Below, piece after piece: positions 8,661 to 17,143 of a stretch of DNA of 64,000 nucleotides. Position 1 is the stretch's first letter. Each line of letters starts with the position of its first letter. Where the stretch lies: assembly GCA_020638675.1 (NCBI GenBank), contig JACKID010000003.1:365541-429540 (forward strand), given 5' to 3'. This DNA is from Planctomycetota bacterium (GTDB lineage Bacteria > Planctomycetota > UBA8742 > UBA2392). The notes beneath the pieces were generated by a model that was not told the DNA's origin, ran no database searches, and saw nothing but the letters and a program-made list of their open reading frames with translations. Both the position numbers and the translations under genes were made by a program.

Positions 8661-10117
8661 GCGTTCGCGTAGCCATCATCGGCGGCGGGCTGGGCGGTAT
8701 CGCGACGGCGGTCCGCCTGGCGTCGCAGGACTATCGAGTGACGCTGTGCGAGGCCTCCGCAACTCTCGGCGGAAAAATGAACAGCTGGGAGTCCCGTGGC
8801 TACCGCTTCGACACCGGGCCGTCGCTGATCACCATGCCCGACGTGTTTCGCGAAACGTTCGCGGCGGCCGGCGAGCGGCTTGAAGACCACATCGAGCTGC
8901 AACGCCTGGACCCGGTCGCGGACTACGTGTGGCCCGATGGCACGGCGTTCCGGCACACGACCAACCTGCCGTCGTGGCTGGACACGATCCGCGCGATTGA
9001 GCCGCGCGATGTAGACGGGTTCCTGCGCTTTCTCCAGCTGGGTGCGCGTATCTTTGAGGTGTCTGACGCGACATTCCTCAGGCGCCCCATGTCGGCGCCG
9101 CCCGACAAGCGAGTCTTCAAGGCGTTGCGGCACTTTCCGTTTCGCCACGCTTGGGGGAACTATGCGCGGATGGTCGACGCCCACTTCAGGAGCCCGTACC
9201 TGCGCCAGATGTTTCATCGCTACCCGACATATGTGGGAAGCTCGCCGTACAGGAGCCCGGCGACACTGGCGGTGATTCCCTATCTCGAATTCGCCTTCGG
9301 CGGCTGGTTCGTTTCCGGGGGCCTGTACCGCATTGTGCAGGCGCTGGCAGGGATCGCGCGGGCAAAGGGAGTAGAGGTTCTGCTCAGCGCCGAGGTTGAG
9401 CACATCGGGCAGGACTCTGGACGTGTCAAGTCGATCCGCCTTGCAGACGGTCGGAACATTGAAGCCGATGTCGTCGTGATGAACGGTGACGCGGGGCTGC
9501 TGGGCCAGCTCCTGGCCGAGCCTGCACCCCGCGCTCTGCCGGCCGAAGAGCGAAGCATGTCAGGCTTCGTGACTCTGCTCGGTACAGGCACAGACATGCC
9601 GCACCTGGGACACCACACCGTGTACTTCAGCGCGGACTACCGGCGCGAATTCGATCAATTGCATGCGGGAGCGTTTCCGTCGGACCCGACGGTCTACGTC
9701 AACGCGCCAAGCCGCAGCGATCGCAGCCTGGTGCCGGGCCGTGGCGAGGCGTTGTTCCTGATGGCCAATGCGCCGGCCCTCAGCGCGCCCTGGGACCAGG
9801 GGACGACGCGCGCCGCATTCGAGCGGGTGATTGCGCGCCTTGACCGCAGCGGACTGCCGGACTTGCGCCCGGACATCGTGGTGCGCGATCACTGGACGCC
9901 GCGCCGCATTGGAACGACCTACCGCATGCCGGGTGGTGCGATCTACGGGCAGAACAGCCACGGCTGGCGAAACGCATTCCTGAGGCCCGCCAACCGGCAG
10001 AAGCTGCGCGGGTTGTACCTGGTGGGCGGCTCGTCACACCCCGGCGGCGGGACCCCGACGGTTCTGCTGAGCGCAAAAATCACCACGGAGCTGATCGGAA
10101 AACATGAACGCGCCTGA
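8657..10117 (+). CDS. second CrtI-family carotenoid oxidoreductase (CrtD-like)
   Basis: A 486-residue FAD-dependent desaturase beginning with IIGGGLGGIATAVRLASQ and DTGPSLITMPDVF and ending with the family signature GGSSHPGGGTPTVLLSAK. A strong AAGGAGG ribosome site lies four bases before the ATG, which overlaps the GT2 stop (ATGA). Given a CruF-type neighbour, a 3,4-desaturase (CrtD) role on the hydrated end of the carotenoid is the most economical reading. A CrtN/CrtP-like role cannot be excluded without a phylogeny. Confidence 0.8.
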   Translation: MSVRVAIIGGGLGGIATAVRLASQDYRVTLCEASATLGGKMNSWESRGYRFDTGPSLITMPDVFRETFAAAGERLEDHIELQRLDPVADYVWPDGTAFRHTTNLPSWLDTIRAIEPRDVDGFLRFLQLGARIFEVSDATFLRRPMSAPPDKRVFKALRHFPFRHAWGNYARMVDAHFRSPYLRQMFHRYPTYVGSSPYRSPATLAVIPYLEFAFGGWFVSGGLYRIVQALAGIARAKGVEVLLSAEVEHIGQDSGRVKSIRLADGRNIEADVVVMNGDAGLLGQLLAEPAPRALPAEERSMSGFVTLLGTGTDMPHLGHHTVYFSADYRREFDQLHAGAFPSDPTVYVNAPSRSDRSLVPGRGEALFLMANAPALSAPWDQGTTRAAFERVIARLDRSGLPDLRPDIVVRDHWTPRRIGTTYRMPGGAIYGQNSHGWRNAFLRPANRQKLRGLYLVGGSSHPGGGTPTVLLSAKITTELIGKHERA

Positions 10118-10883
10118 CGTCAGCCGCGCCATCATCGGAATCGCATTCACCGCACTCTGGGTCGGCGGCGTGCTTTCCTATTCGTTCCTCGGCGGGCCAC
10201 CGGCCGGCTCCGAGTGGACGGCTCCATTGTTCCTGGCGCTTGCGGGCGCGCAGATCGTTGCGCTGACCCGCCGCCAGGACCTGCGCTGGCTGGCGGTCGC
10301 GGCAGGAATCGGATTCGCGTCTGAGCTCGTGGGAGTCGCGAGCGGCGTGCCGTTCGGTCGCTACGAGTACACCGCCGTACTTGGACCGAAGTTGCTTGGC
10401 GTGCCGCTGGTGCTGGGCGCAGCCTGGCTGGTTGTTGTCTCCTACGTGCAGTCGTGGATGGCGACGCTGCAGCCTCCGCGCGTCTTTCGGCCGCTGCTGG
10501 CCGCGGCCTGGATGACCGTGATCGATCTGCTGATCGATCCGCTCGCGGCCGGCCCGTTGGAATACTGGGTTTGGGCGGCGAGCGGCAGCTACTTCGGCAT
10601 TCCGTGGACGAACTTTCTCGGCTGGTTTGTCGTCAGCGTGCTGATCTTCGTCCTCATGCCGGGGAGCTGGCGACCTCGCGCCGCGGTTCGTGCGGTCGGC
10701 GCCAGCGTGATTCTCTTTTTCGGCATCATCGCGCTCGCGCAGGACTTGCTTGTGCCGGCGGGGATTGCGCTCGCGTTGCTCTCTTTGGATGGCGTCGCCG
10801 CGGCGCTGCGTCTCGCAGCACATCCGGCCGATCGAAAGACAGAGGGGCGAATCACACCAGGGACGAGGAGGGGTGAGGCGTGA
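10104..10883 (+). CDS. cruF: CruF-like carotenoid 1',2'-hydratase (DUF422)
   Basis: A polytopic 259-residue membrane protein with the CruF family landmarks: PFGRYEYTAVLGPKLLGVPL near residue 90, DLLIDPLAAGPLEYWVW near 140 and GSYFGIPWTNFLGW near 160. CruF enzymes add water to the psi end of carotenoids, giving the hydroxyl later glycosylated by CruG. It overlaps the preceding desaturase by 14 bases. No lycopene cyclase gene lies in the operon, so the product may be acyclic, or the cyclase is elsewhere. Confidence 0.8.
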   Translation: MNAPDVSRAIIGIAFTALWVGGVLSYSFLGGPPAGSEWTAPLFLALAGAQIVALTRRQDLRWLAVAAGIGFASELVGVASGVPFGRYEYTAVLGPKLLGVPLVLGAAWLVVVSYVQSWMATLQPPRVFRPLLAAAWMTVIDLLIDPLAAGPLEYWVWAASGSYFGIPWTNFLGWFVVSVLIFVLMPGSWRPRAAVRAVGASVILFFGIIALAQDLLVPAGIALALLSLDGVAAALRLAAHPADRKTEGRITPGTRRGEA

Positions 10884-11464
10884 TTTCAGCGACCATCGAG
10901 ACAGAGCTTGAGGTCTACAGGATCGGCGAGAAGGTCCGTGATCTGCGCAAGGGGCGCGGGCTGCGGCTTGTGGAACTGGGCCGCCATACGGGCCTCTCGG
11001 CCGCAATGCTCAGCAAGATCGAGAGCGGCCGGATCGTTCCGACGCTGCCGACGCTGACGCGCATCGCGCTGGCGTTCAGTGTGGGCCTGGAGCACTTTTT
11101 CGTGGACGCAGGGTCTCGACGCGCGTTCGGGATCACGCGTCGCGCAGACCGCGTGAGGCTGCCGGGGAACGCTCCGGGAAATGCCATGCCGTATGACTTC
11201 GAAAGCCTCGAATACACGGTTCACGAGCCGAAGCTCAATTCCTATCTGGCAAGCTTCAAGGCGACGCCGAAACACGCAAGCCACAAGCACGAAGGCGTGG
11301 AGTTCATCTTCCTGATTGAGGGCAAACTTGAACTCATGTGGGCAGAAACGGCCTGCGAACTGGAAGCCGGCGACAGTGTCTACTTCGACGCATCTGTTGA
11401 ACACTCCTATCGCCGGCTTGGAGACGAGCCCTGTACGGGTGTCGTAGTGACGCTTCGGGCGTAA
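10880..11464 (+). CDS. XRE-family regulator with C-terminal cupin
   Basis: A 194-residue protein starting at a GTG inside a GTGA overlap with cruF. Residues of about 14-70 form an HTH_3 DNA-binding domain (RDLRKGRGLRLVELGRHTG, then LSKIESGR). Residues of about 115-190 form a cupin beta-barrel with HKHEGVEFIFLIEGKLEL and a closing DSVYFDASVEHSYRR. This HTH-cupin architecture is typical of small-molecule-responsive regulators. Its place as the last-but-one overlapped gene suggests that it controls the carotenoid operon, but the ligand and operator are unknown. Confidence 0.85.
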   Translation: MISATIETELEVYRIGEKVRDLRKGRGLRLVELGRHTGLSAAMLSKIESGRIVPTLPTLTRIALAFSVGLEHFFVDAGSRRAFGITRRADRVRLPGNAPGNAMPYDFESLEYTVHEPKLNSYLASFKATPKHASHKHEGVEFIFLIEGKLELMWAETACELEAGDSVYFDASVEHSYRRLGDEPCTGVVVTLRA

Positions 11465-11494
11465 GCCCGGGCTGAAAGGCAAACAAGCAACGCG

Positions 11495-11992
11495 ATGGCG
11501 AATGCAACGCACGAGAATTCCCCCAACTACGTCCGCTCGGTTCTCGGGCTGGCAGGGTGGATCGCACTGTGTTTCGCCGCTTCGGTTGGCGGCGTATTCT
11601 TCGCGCCCGCAGAGTGGTACGACCGCCTAGAAAAACCTGCATTCAACCCGCCGGCTTGGGTCTTCGGCCCCGTCTGGACGCTTCTGTATATCGCCATGGG
11701 AACCAGCGCGTGGCTTGTGTGGCGCAGCGGGGGATTCGGCAAGGCCAGGCTCGCATTGGGATTGTTCCTGCTGCAACTGCTCCTGAATGCCGCATGGACG
11801 CCCATCTTCTTCGGGCTGCAGGCCCCGGGCGCCGCGCTGCTCGTAATCATCGCATTGTGTCTGGCGATTCTCTCGACGGCGCTCGCATTTAGACGGCACA
11901 GCCGTCCGGCGGCGGGTCTTCTCCTGCCGTACCTGCTGTGGGTCAGCTTTGCATCGGTACTGAACGCGGCGCTCTGGTACCTGAACTCATGA
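11495..11992 (+). CDS. tspO: TspO/MBR family (CrtK-like) tryptophan-rich membrane protein
   Basis: A 165-residue protein with five predicted membrane helices and the TspO signatures FNPPAWVFGPVWTLLYIAMG and LLLNAAWTPIFFGL. TspO proteins bind porphyrins and act as outer-membrane or stress-linked sensors. In Rhodobacter the homologue is encoded in the carotenoid cluster (crtK) and modulates pigment genes, so this linkage is expected. The start lies 31 bases after the regulator gene, and its stop overlaps the next ATG. Confidence 0.9.
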   Translation: MANATHENSPNYVRSVLGLAGWIALCFAASVGGVFFAPAEWYDRLEKPAFNPPAWVFGPVWTLLYIAMGTSAWLVWRSGGFGKARLALGLFLLQLLLNAAWTPIFFGLQAPGAALLVIIALCLAILSTALAFRRHSRPAAGLLLPYLLWVSFASVLNAALWYLNS

Positions 11993-12987
11993 TTGAGCCG
12001 CGGATCGTACTGTTCATCGTGCTGCTGCTGGCCGCGTGTTGCCACGCGCAGGGCTTCCCGGGTGAGTCAATGAGCGAGGAAGCCGCGCGTGCGCCGGGTG
12101 GGCGCTATCTTGCGGGCCTTGAGACCGATGTGATCGGCAAAGATGACGCGATCCGCTGGCAGGGATTTGACATCGTTGCCGGAGCGCCCCTGCTGACGGG
12201 GCGCCAAAGGTCTCTCTTTCTCACCGGAAAAGTTCGCTACCTGGGTTTGGACAACCGGCGGAACACTCTTCCACCCCGGTTGATCGCCGGAAGCATCGGG
12301 GCCTTTGGCAGCTTTGCAGTAGGGGATGTGACGCTCAAGTCGTTTGTGAGTCTGGCCGTTCGTTCGGATCAGCCGACTCTGCATTGGGACGCGATATCTC
12401 TCATTGCCAGCTTTGGAGTCGAAGTACCGATTGACGATGAGTGGTCGATCACGCCGTCCGTCTTCTTCTCAACGGCGGTTCGCGACACGGGTGGGTTCTC
12501 GTTTCGGTACATTCCGTTGCCGGATGTGGCCTTCGGGTGGGAGCCGTCCGACAGCTTCCGGTTGGAGTTCAGCGCGCGCAGCGCGAAGCTCAGATGGACG
12601 CCGGAGAAGTGGTTGTCGATCGAGGCCGGCTACACCTTCCCGTTCGGCGGCTCGCTTCGCATCTCTGAAAAGCCCGCGGACTGGCTGCGCGTGATTCAGT
12701 TCTTCGGGCAGTATTCGGATCGCTACGTCCTGCAGGACGACAGGTGGAGTCGAAATCATTTGATCAAGATCCAGGGGTTTGCCGCGGGCGTGACCCACGA
12801 GTTCCTCATTCCACTCGGCGGAGGAACCGACGCGCCGGTGCTGGCCATCGGAGTGACCTACGCGGTAGCTGTCGGCGGAAAGCTCCGGGTATGGAACTAC
12901 GTGGAAGACGACGAGTTGTTCGAGCTGAAGGCTGAGCCATCGCACACCTTCGGAGCATCCGTGTCTCTCGTATTCGGCACGAGATAG
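11989..12987 (+). CDS. putative outer-membrane barrel lipoprotein
   Basis: A 332-residue protein beginning in an ATGA overlap with tspO. The N-terminus has a hydrophobic signal ending LLLAACC, compatible with a lipobox (LAAC). The remainder alternates hydrophobic and polar residues (for example FSFRYIPLPDVAFGW, LSIEAGYTFPFGGSL, HTFGASVSLVFGTR), and it ends close to an aromatic/hydrophobic strand, as beta-barrels do. No named family was recognised. The overlap with tspO suggests a linked membrane function. Confidence 0.6.
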   Translation: MIEPRIVLFIVLLLAACCHAQGFPGESMSEEAARAPGGRYLAGLETDVIGKDDAIRWQGFDIVAGAPLLTGRQRSLFLTGKVRYLGLDNRRNTLPPRLIAGSIGAFGSFAVGDVTLKSFVSLAVRSDQPTLHWDAISLIASFGVEVPIDDEWSITPSVFFSTAVRDTGGFSFRYIPLPDVAFGWEPSDSFRLEFSARSAKLRWTPEKWLSIEAGYTFPFGGSLRISEKPADWLRVIQFFGQYSDRYVLQDDRWSRNHLIKIQGFAAGVTHEFLIPLGGGTDAPVLAIGVTYAVAVGGKLRVWNYVEDDELFELKAEPSHTFGASVSLVFGTR

Positions 12988-13287
12988 TGACGCCCGTGGC
13001 ACGAGCCGGCACTTGTGACGGCTTGTTGTAGACCAGTGCCGACAAGCGGGAAACACGAGCGCCCGACGGATGCCAGACGTTCGGGGTTGGTGGCGGGGGC
13101 CCGATCCGGGCTTGAGTACAGAGTTGGGTTGAGATGGACTTTGGGCTTTCGCCTTCCGGCATGGGAGTCCGTGGCACGAGAAACCCCGGACTTTACATTG
13201 CACGCGCCAGTCACCACTTATGGCTTGCTACGGATGGTATTCCGTCCAGCCCCTTGGCAATGAGCTGTAAGTCCTCCACCCCTTTAC
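12988..13287. other. convergent intergenic region with repeat copy
   Basis: About 300 bases between two converging genes. It contains the direct repeat CGTGGCACGAG (near 12999 and 13170) and, at 13087-13146, a copy of the intergenic repeat described separately. No coding sequence is evident. Confidence 0.5.
13087..13146. repeat. intergenic repeat element, copy A
   Basis: TTGGTGGCGGGGGCCCGATC followed by CTTGAGTACAGAGT and AGATGGACTTTGGGC. It aligns base for base over most of its length with copy C near 63451-63510 and shares the GGT(A/G)GCGGGGGC core with copy B near 47958. The terminator-like hairpin seen beside copies B and C is absent or degraded here. Confidence 0.55.
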
Positions 13288-15210
13288 TCATTTAGAGATA
13301 GGGGGAGGGGCACAGATCTGCGAGAGGAACTGTACCAGGAGTGCCCACTCGCGGACGGCATTCCATGGCGCGGTCAGCGGATTCGCGCGGTGCCATGCCA
13401 GCCGCAGGAAGCTGCTCCAGTAAGTGCTCAGGTGTTGGCGGGTGGACAACATGCGATTCATTCGTGCGGCCATTGCCTGCGCCGCCCGGTGCGGGCGGAA
13501 GCTGAGTGCACCTTTCAAGATAGTAGCGACCCGCCCTTCCTGCTCGATCACGGGGCGTGTCGCCAGCCAGACTTCCTGCATCAAGGGCAGCATGCGCCAC
13601 CAAAGGCGCAGGAGCTTTGACATGTGCCCGATCATGTGCAGCCCGTGCGCAAGACGCCCCTGGACTCTCGTGCCTGCGCGGCGGTCCCTGCGGTCGCGCT
13701 TGCGCCAGAAGCCGCCCAGCATCGGGTGTTCGCCTTGGCCCGTGCTGTTGATGTACCAGAGGAACATCTGGAACAGCGACCAGTAGGTCACGCCGGAGAG
13801 GCCGCGCAGGGCCTGTTTCATGTGGTCGACGGTGTAGAACTGGCCCCAGGCATCGCGGTAGGCCTGCTCAAGTTCTGCACGGGTCATGTTCGGATGATCC
13901 ACCAGCGCATGCGTGCTTTCATACTTGTTGAGGTCCGGGTCCAATTCTTCGCCTTGCTGGACCGCTCGCGCGTGGTCAGCCGAGCCTGGCAGCGGCATCA
14001 GGATGAAGAAGGTCGCGATGTCCACGCCGACTTCGTCACGCAGGCGCCGCACGTCGTCTACGATGCTGGCAGGCGTGTCCGCCGGAAAGCCGAGGATGTA
14101 GCCGACTTGAGTAATCACACCGCGCCGCTTCCAGGTCTGGATCATCTCGCGAAAGTCCTCGACACGGTTGTGGCGCTTTCCGGCCGCTGCCAGGTTGTCC
14201 GGGTTGATGCTCTCAAGGCCAATAAAGACGTGGTCGCAGCCGGCCTTGACCGCCTTGTCCACGAATCCGGGAATGCGCACGGCCTGTGTGTCGATCTGCA
14301 TCATGCAGGAAACACCCATCCCTTGGGCTCGCATCTCGGCCATACCGTCGAAGATGGATTCCCACTGGGGGTGGCGTGCGAAGTTGTCATCGGTGAAGAA
14401 GTAGTTCCGTATGCCGCGAGCATACTGGCGGCGCATCGACTGCAGGATTGCGGCCGGGGTGCGCGCGCGCATCCGGCGTCCCTGCACGTTGATGATCGTG
14501 CAGAAGCTGCAATTGAAGGGACAACCGCGGCTGGCGTCGATGGTGCACTGGTGCTTGACGGCAAAGCGTTTCATGTAGTGCGCGTCCGACACCGGCAGCG
14601 GCTGTAAGGCCAGGTCCGGCTGGGCACCCAGATGGTCGACCCATGGCGGAAGTGTGCCCCCTAGCAACTGGCCCAGGATATCGCCCCAGCAGCCGTCCAC
14701 CTCGCCGCGCACAACATGTGCGCCGGTCTGCAGCAATTCGGCGATTTCGGGTGAGACGCCCGGAACGATCGCGTTTACGCCGGAGACGTGAAATCCGCCG
14801 ACCAGCACGTCGATGTCGCGAGCGCGGAATCGACTGGCGAGATCTAGTGCGCGAACGAACTGGTTGCTCTGGACTCCACAAAGCGCGACCACGACCCGGG
14901 TGTCTGGCTTGCGTGACTCCCTGAAGATGGTCCTGAAGGGTACGCGCTGCACCGCTTCGTCCACGGCGATGGACTCGATCTCTATGTCGCCCAGCGCCCG
15001 GGTGTCGGCGAGATGGCGATTTAGCCCGTGCATGGTCGCCAGCGTGTTGCTCGGGATGACGCCCTTCCAGTGCCGGACGAGATAGCCTTCATCGTCATAG
15101 CGCGACGGGCGAATCAAGTAGATGCGGAGCTTGCGCAGCGTTGGATCGGTCATGGGGGACAGCACCGGCAGAGAACTGGCGGTCCCGACATGGGGCAGGC
15201 AAAGTGACAT
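13288..15210 (-). CDS. B12-binding-domain radical SAM protein
   Basis: A 640-residue protein. An N-terminal Rossmann-like cobalamin-binding region (VLVGGFHVSG, VVRGEVDGCWGDIL) is followed by the radical SAM cluster SRGCPFNCSFC near residue 232 and a SAM-binding strand GLESINPDNL. The C-terminal 150 residues are Arg- and Trp-rich and unassigned. Relatives include BchE- and methylase-type enzymes; the substrate cannot be named. Two starts are possible: 15210 has a weak AGGA further upstream, and 15153 would remove 19 residues. It lies just downstream of a second B12 radical SAM gene and is probably co-transcribed with it. Confidence 0.8.
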   Translation of the reverse strand: MSLCLPHVGTASSLPVLSPMTDPTLRKLRIYLIRPSRYDDEGYLVRHWKGVIPSNTLATMHGLNRHLADTRALGDIEIESIAVDEAVQRVPFRTIFRESRKPDTRVVVALCGVQSNQFVRALDLASRFRARDIDVLVGGFHVSGVNAIVPGVSPEIAELLQTGAHVVRGEVDGCWGDILGQLLGGTLPPWVDHLGAQPDLALQPLPVSDAHYMKRFAVKHQCTIDASRGCPFNCSFCTIINVQGRRMRARTPAAILQSMRRQYARGIRNYFFTDDNFARHPQWESIFDGMAEMRAQGMGVSCMMQIDTQAVRIPGFVDKAVKAGCDHVFIGLESINPDNLAAAGKRHNRVEDFREMIQTWKRRGVITQVGYILGFPADTPASIVDDVRRLRDEVGVDIATFFILMPLPGSADHARAVQQGEELDPDLNKYESTHALVDHPNMTRAELEQAYRDAWGQFYTVDHMKQALRGLSGVTYWSLFQMFLWYINSTGQGEHPMLGGFWRKRDRRDRRAGTRVQGRLAHGLHMIGHMSKLLRLWWRMLPLMQEVWLATRPVIEQEGRVATILKGALSFRPHRAAQAMAARMNRMLSTRQHLSTYWSSFLRLAWHRANPLTAPWNAVREWALLVQFLSQICAPPPISK

Positions 15211-15268
15211 GACAAGAGCGTCCTATCGCCCGTTCCGCCGAATCCGGGGGCTGCAACGTGAGGGCCCA

Positions 15269-17014
15269 TCACCGCACTGCTTCCACGTAGCGGCATGGCT
15301 CGGCTGCAGAGCCTGTTTGCTGATAGTTGCTTTCATAGAAAATCGGTGGCTCGCTCGTGCGACCGCTTGCGAGCCGTCTGGCCTCTCGCCGCATCATGAA
15401 GTGAACGAACCAACCGCCGACCTGGGACATCAGCCGAGCTTTGAATCCGAACTCTGCGTGGAGCGATTTCTGCAACTTGTCGAGATGATCCAGCATGACC
15501 GGGTTGCCCCGGTAATAGCGACGGGTGGCCGACACCACGGCCGACCAAGTCGTGCACAGTTCTTTGCTCTCCCAGCGGATGCGGTCGCGGATTCTCTCAT
15601 CCGGATGCTCCTTGTGGCGGAGCCAGCCCTTCAACGTGGTCTCGATGATACGCACCACGCTCGGCCCGTTGACCTCAAAGTCGCGGTTGAACGCGCGGAC
15701 CAGCAACTCCGTCTCAAGCCCGTTGCGAATGTGCGGGTGTTCATAGTTGAAGCGCGCCTGCCCGTGGATTTCCGGCAGGCCCACCACCTCTTCACCCATG
15801 ATGCGGCCCTGCGCATTCAATTGTTTGTGCAGGGCTGTACCCGGCAGGGGCGTATAGAGCATGAACTGATGGAAGTCAGTCCCGTGTGAAACCGCGTACT
15901 CAATGGCGGCATCAATGTTCTTGGGCGTGTGATTCTCCAGCCCGATAATCGTACTGCCCAGCACCCGGATACCGTTGGCCTGGAATTCACGCACCATTTC
16001 CAGCGTGTTTGCGCCACGCAGTTTTCCGTAACTGCTGTCTTCGCCCTCAAGGCCGATCCAGATCCAGGACACGCCGATCCGCAGCAGCTCTTCCATTGTG
16101 TACTTGCGAAGCACGTTGGCTGACGCGAACAGGTAGAACGACCATGGCTTGCCGTGCTGCTCCATCAGTTCAAGCAAGCGAAGGGCGCGTTTGCGGTTCA
16201 GCAGGAAATTCTCATCCATCACGAAGAACGAGCGTGCCCCTGTCTCGCGCTCGAGGCCGAGCAGTACGTTGAACAACTCGTCGCCGGTCTCATAGAACGT
16301 GTTGAACTTGCCCTTGCCGCCGAACATCGCCGACGTTGAGCAGAAGTTGCAACCCATCGGGCAGCCCACGGAGGGGATCAGGGTTGCGGCCGTGTCGCCC
16401 GGTTTGTTCGGGATCTTCACGCCCATGCTGCGCATGTTGACCGGGGAATAGACGATCGGGTGACGGTAGGGGCGTTCGGTGTCTTCGCCGAGGTAGTGCC
16501 GGAACCACTCGACGCCTTCGCCCTGCACAATGTGGTCGGCATCGACGCGGTCGGCCAGGTCGGCCAGATTCGCGATGTGCCCGCCGATTACGATTTTCGC
16601 TTCGGGCTGATGGCGGCGGATCAGTTGGCACATCTTCCGCACCTTCAGGATGTTCACGAGGATGCTGCTGATGCCGATTACGTCATAGCGCGTGGACTTG
16701 AGCTCCTGGACGAAACGATCAAGCGTCGGGAAGTCCAGCAGGTTGCAGGGCGCATCGATGTTGCACTGGATCAGCATGATGCCCCAACTGCGATGGAACA
16801 TTCGCAGCGAGAACGGCCCCTGTGTTCGGGTTACCTGGTTGTGGTAGAGCTCCATCGGGTTGATGCGGCTGCTGCCGTATGCGTCGTCGCAGGCGTATGG
16901 CCCAAAGACGCTGGTCAGCAGAACCTTCGCACGCCCCTTGAGTGGGTGAACCGGACGATCGCCGATCGTCCCGGGTGCCGATCGCACCGCTGTTCCGGCT
17001 AGTTGTGGCGCCAT
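15269..17014 (-). CDS. B12-binding-domain radical SAM protein
   Basis: A 581-residue protein with an N-terminal cobalamin-binding-like domain (DVIGISSILVNILKVRKM, IVIGGHIANL) and the radical SAM motif SVGCPMGCNFC. WIWIGLEGEDSSYGKL follows in the barrel. The C-terminal portion (from about 420) is basic and helical, similar in layout to the gene downstream. The pair is led by motif copy 1 at 17046-17068, shared with nitrite and NO reductase genes, which suggests expression under the same anaerobic or nitrosative signal. HpnR-like methylation or a tetrapyrrole reaction are possible but unproven. Confidence 0.8.
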   Translation of the reverse strand: MAPQLAGTAVRSAPGTIGDRPVHPLKGRAKVLLTSVFGPYACDDAYGSSRINPMELYHNQVTRTQGPFSLRMFHRSWGIMLIQCNIDAPCNLLDFPTLDRFVQELKSTRYDVIGISSILVNILKVRKMCQLIRRHQPEAKIVIGGHIANLADLADRVDADHIVQGEGVEWFRHYLGEDTERPYRHPIVYSPVNMRSMGVKIPNKPGDTAATLIPSVGCPMGCNFCSTSAMFGGKGKFNTFYETGDELFNVLLGLERETGARSFFVMDENFLLNRKRALRLLELMEQHGKPWSFYLFASANVLRKYTMEELLRIGVSWIWIGLEGEDSSYGKLRGANTLEMVREFQANGIRVLGSTIIGLENHTPKNIDAAIEYAVSHGTDFHQFMLYTPLPGTALHKQLNAQGRIMGEEVVGLPEIHGQARFNYEHPHIRNGLETELLVRAFNRDFEVNGPSVVRIIETTLKGWLRHKEHPDERIRDRIRWESKELCTTWSAVVSATRRYYRGNPVMLDHLDKLQKSLHAEFGFKARLMSQVGGWFVHFMMRREARRLASGRTSEPPIFYESNYQQTGSAAEPCRYVEAVR

Positions 17015-17045
17015 GCATGTAGCCCCGCTACCTGAGGAGTAACAG

Positions 17046-17068
17046 GATTAGCACATCTGAATATCGAT
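17046..17068 (-). promoter_or_regulatory. recurring AT-rich operator-like motif, copy 1
   Basis: GATTAGCACATC followed by TGAATATCGAT, which fits the window-wide pattern GATAARNA, five variable bases, KAATATC. It sits 32 bases upstream of the start of the B12 radical SAM gene at 17014 in an otherwise GC-rich region. Confidence 0.5.
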
Positions 17069-17103
17069 TTATAGAGGGAATCGGCCGGGCGCGAAAAACT
17101 TCC

Positions 17104-17133
17104 TGCGCCGGGCGACGCTGGCCGCCCGGCGCA
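17104..17133 (-). terminator. intrinsic terminator of cysK
   Basis: An 11-bp perfect stem (TGCGCCGGGCG / CGCCCGGCGCA) with an 8-base loop. Read on the minus strand it is followed by GGAAGTTTTTC, a proper T-tract, and begins 11 bases after the cysK stop. Confidence 0.8.
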
Positions 17134-17143
17134 GACCTCAGGC

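Noticed and set aside
13624..14607. 327-codon plus-strand ORF over the first B12 radical SAM gene
   Set aside because: The minus strand has the CxxxCxxC cluster and barrel motifs; this frame is a shadow.
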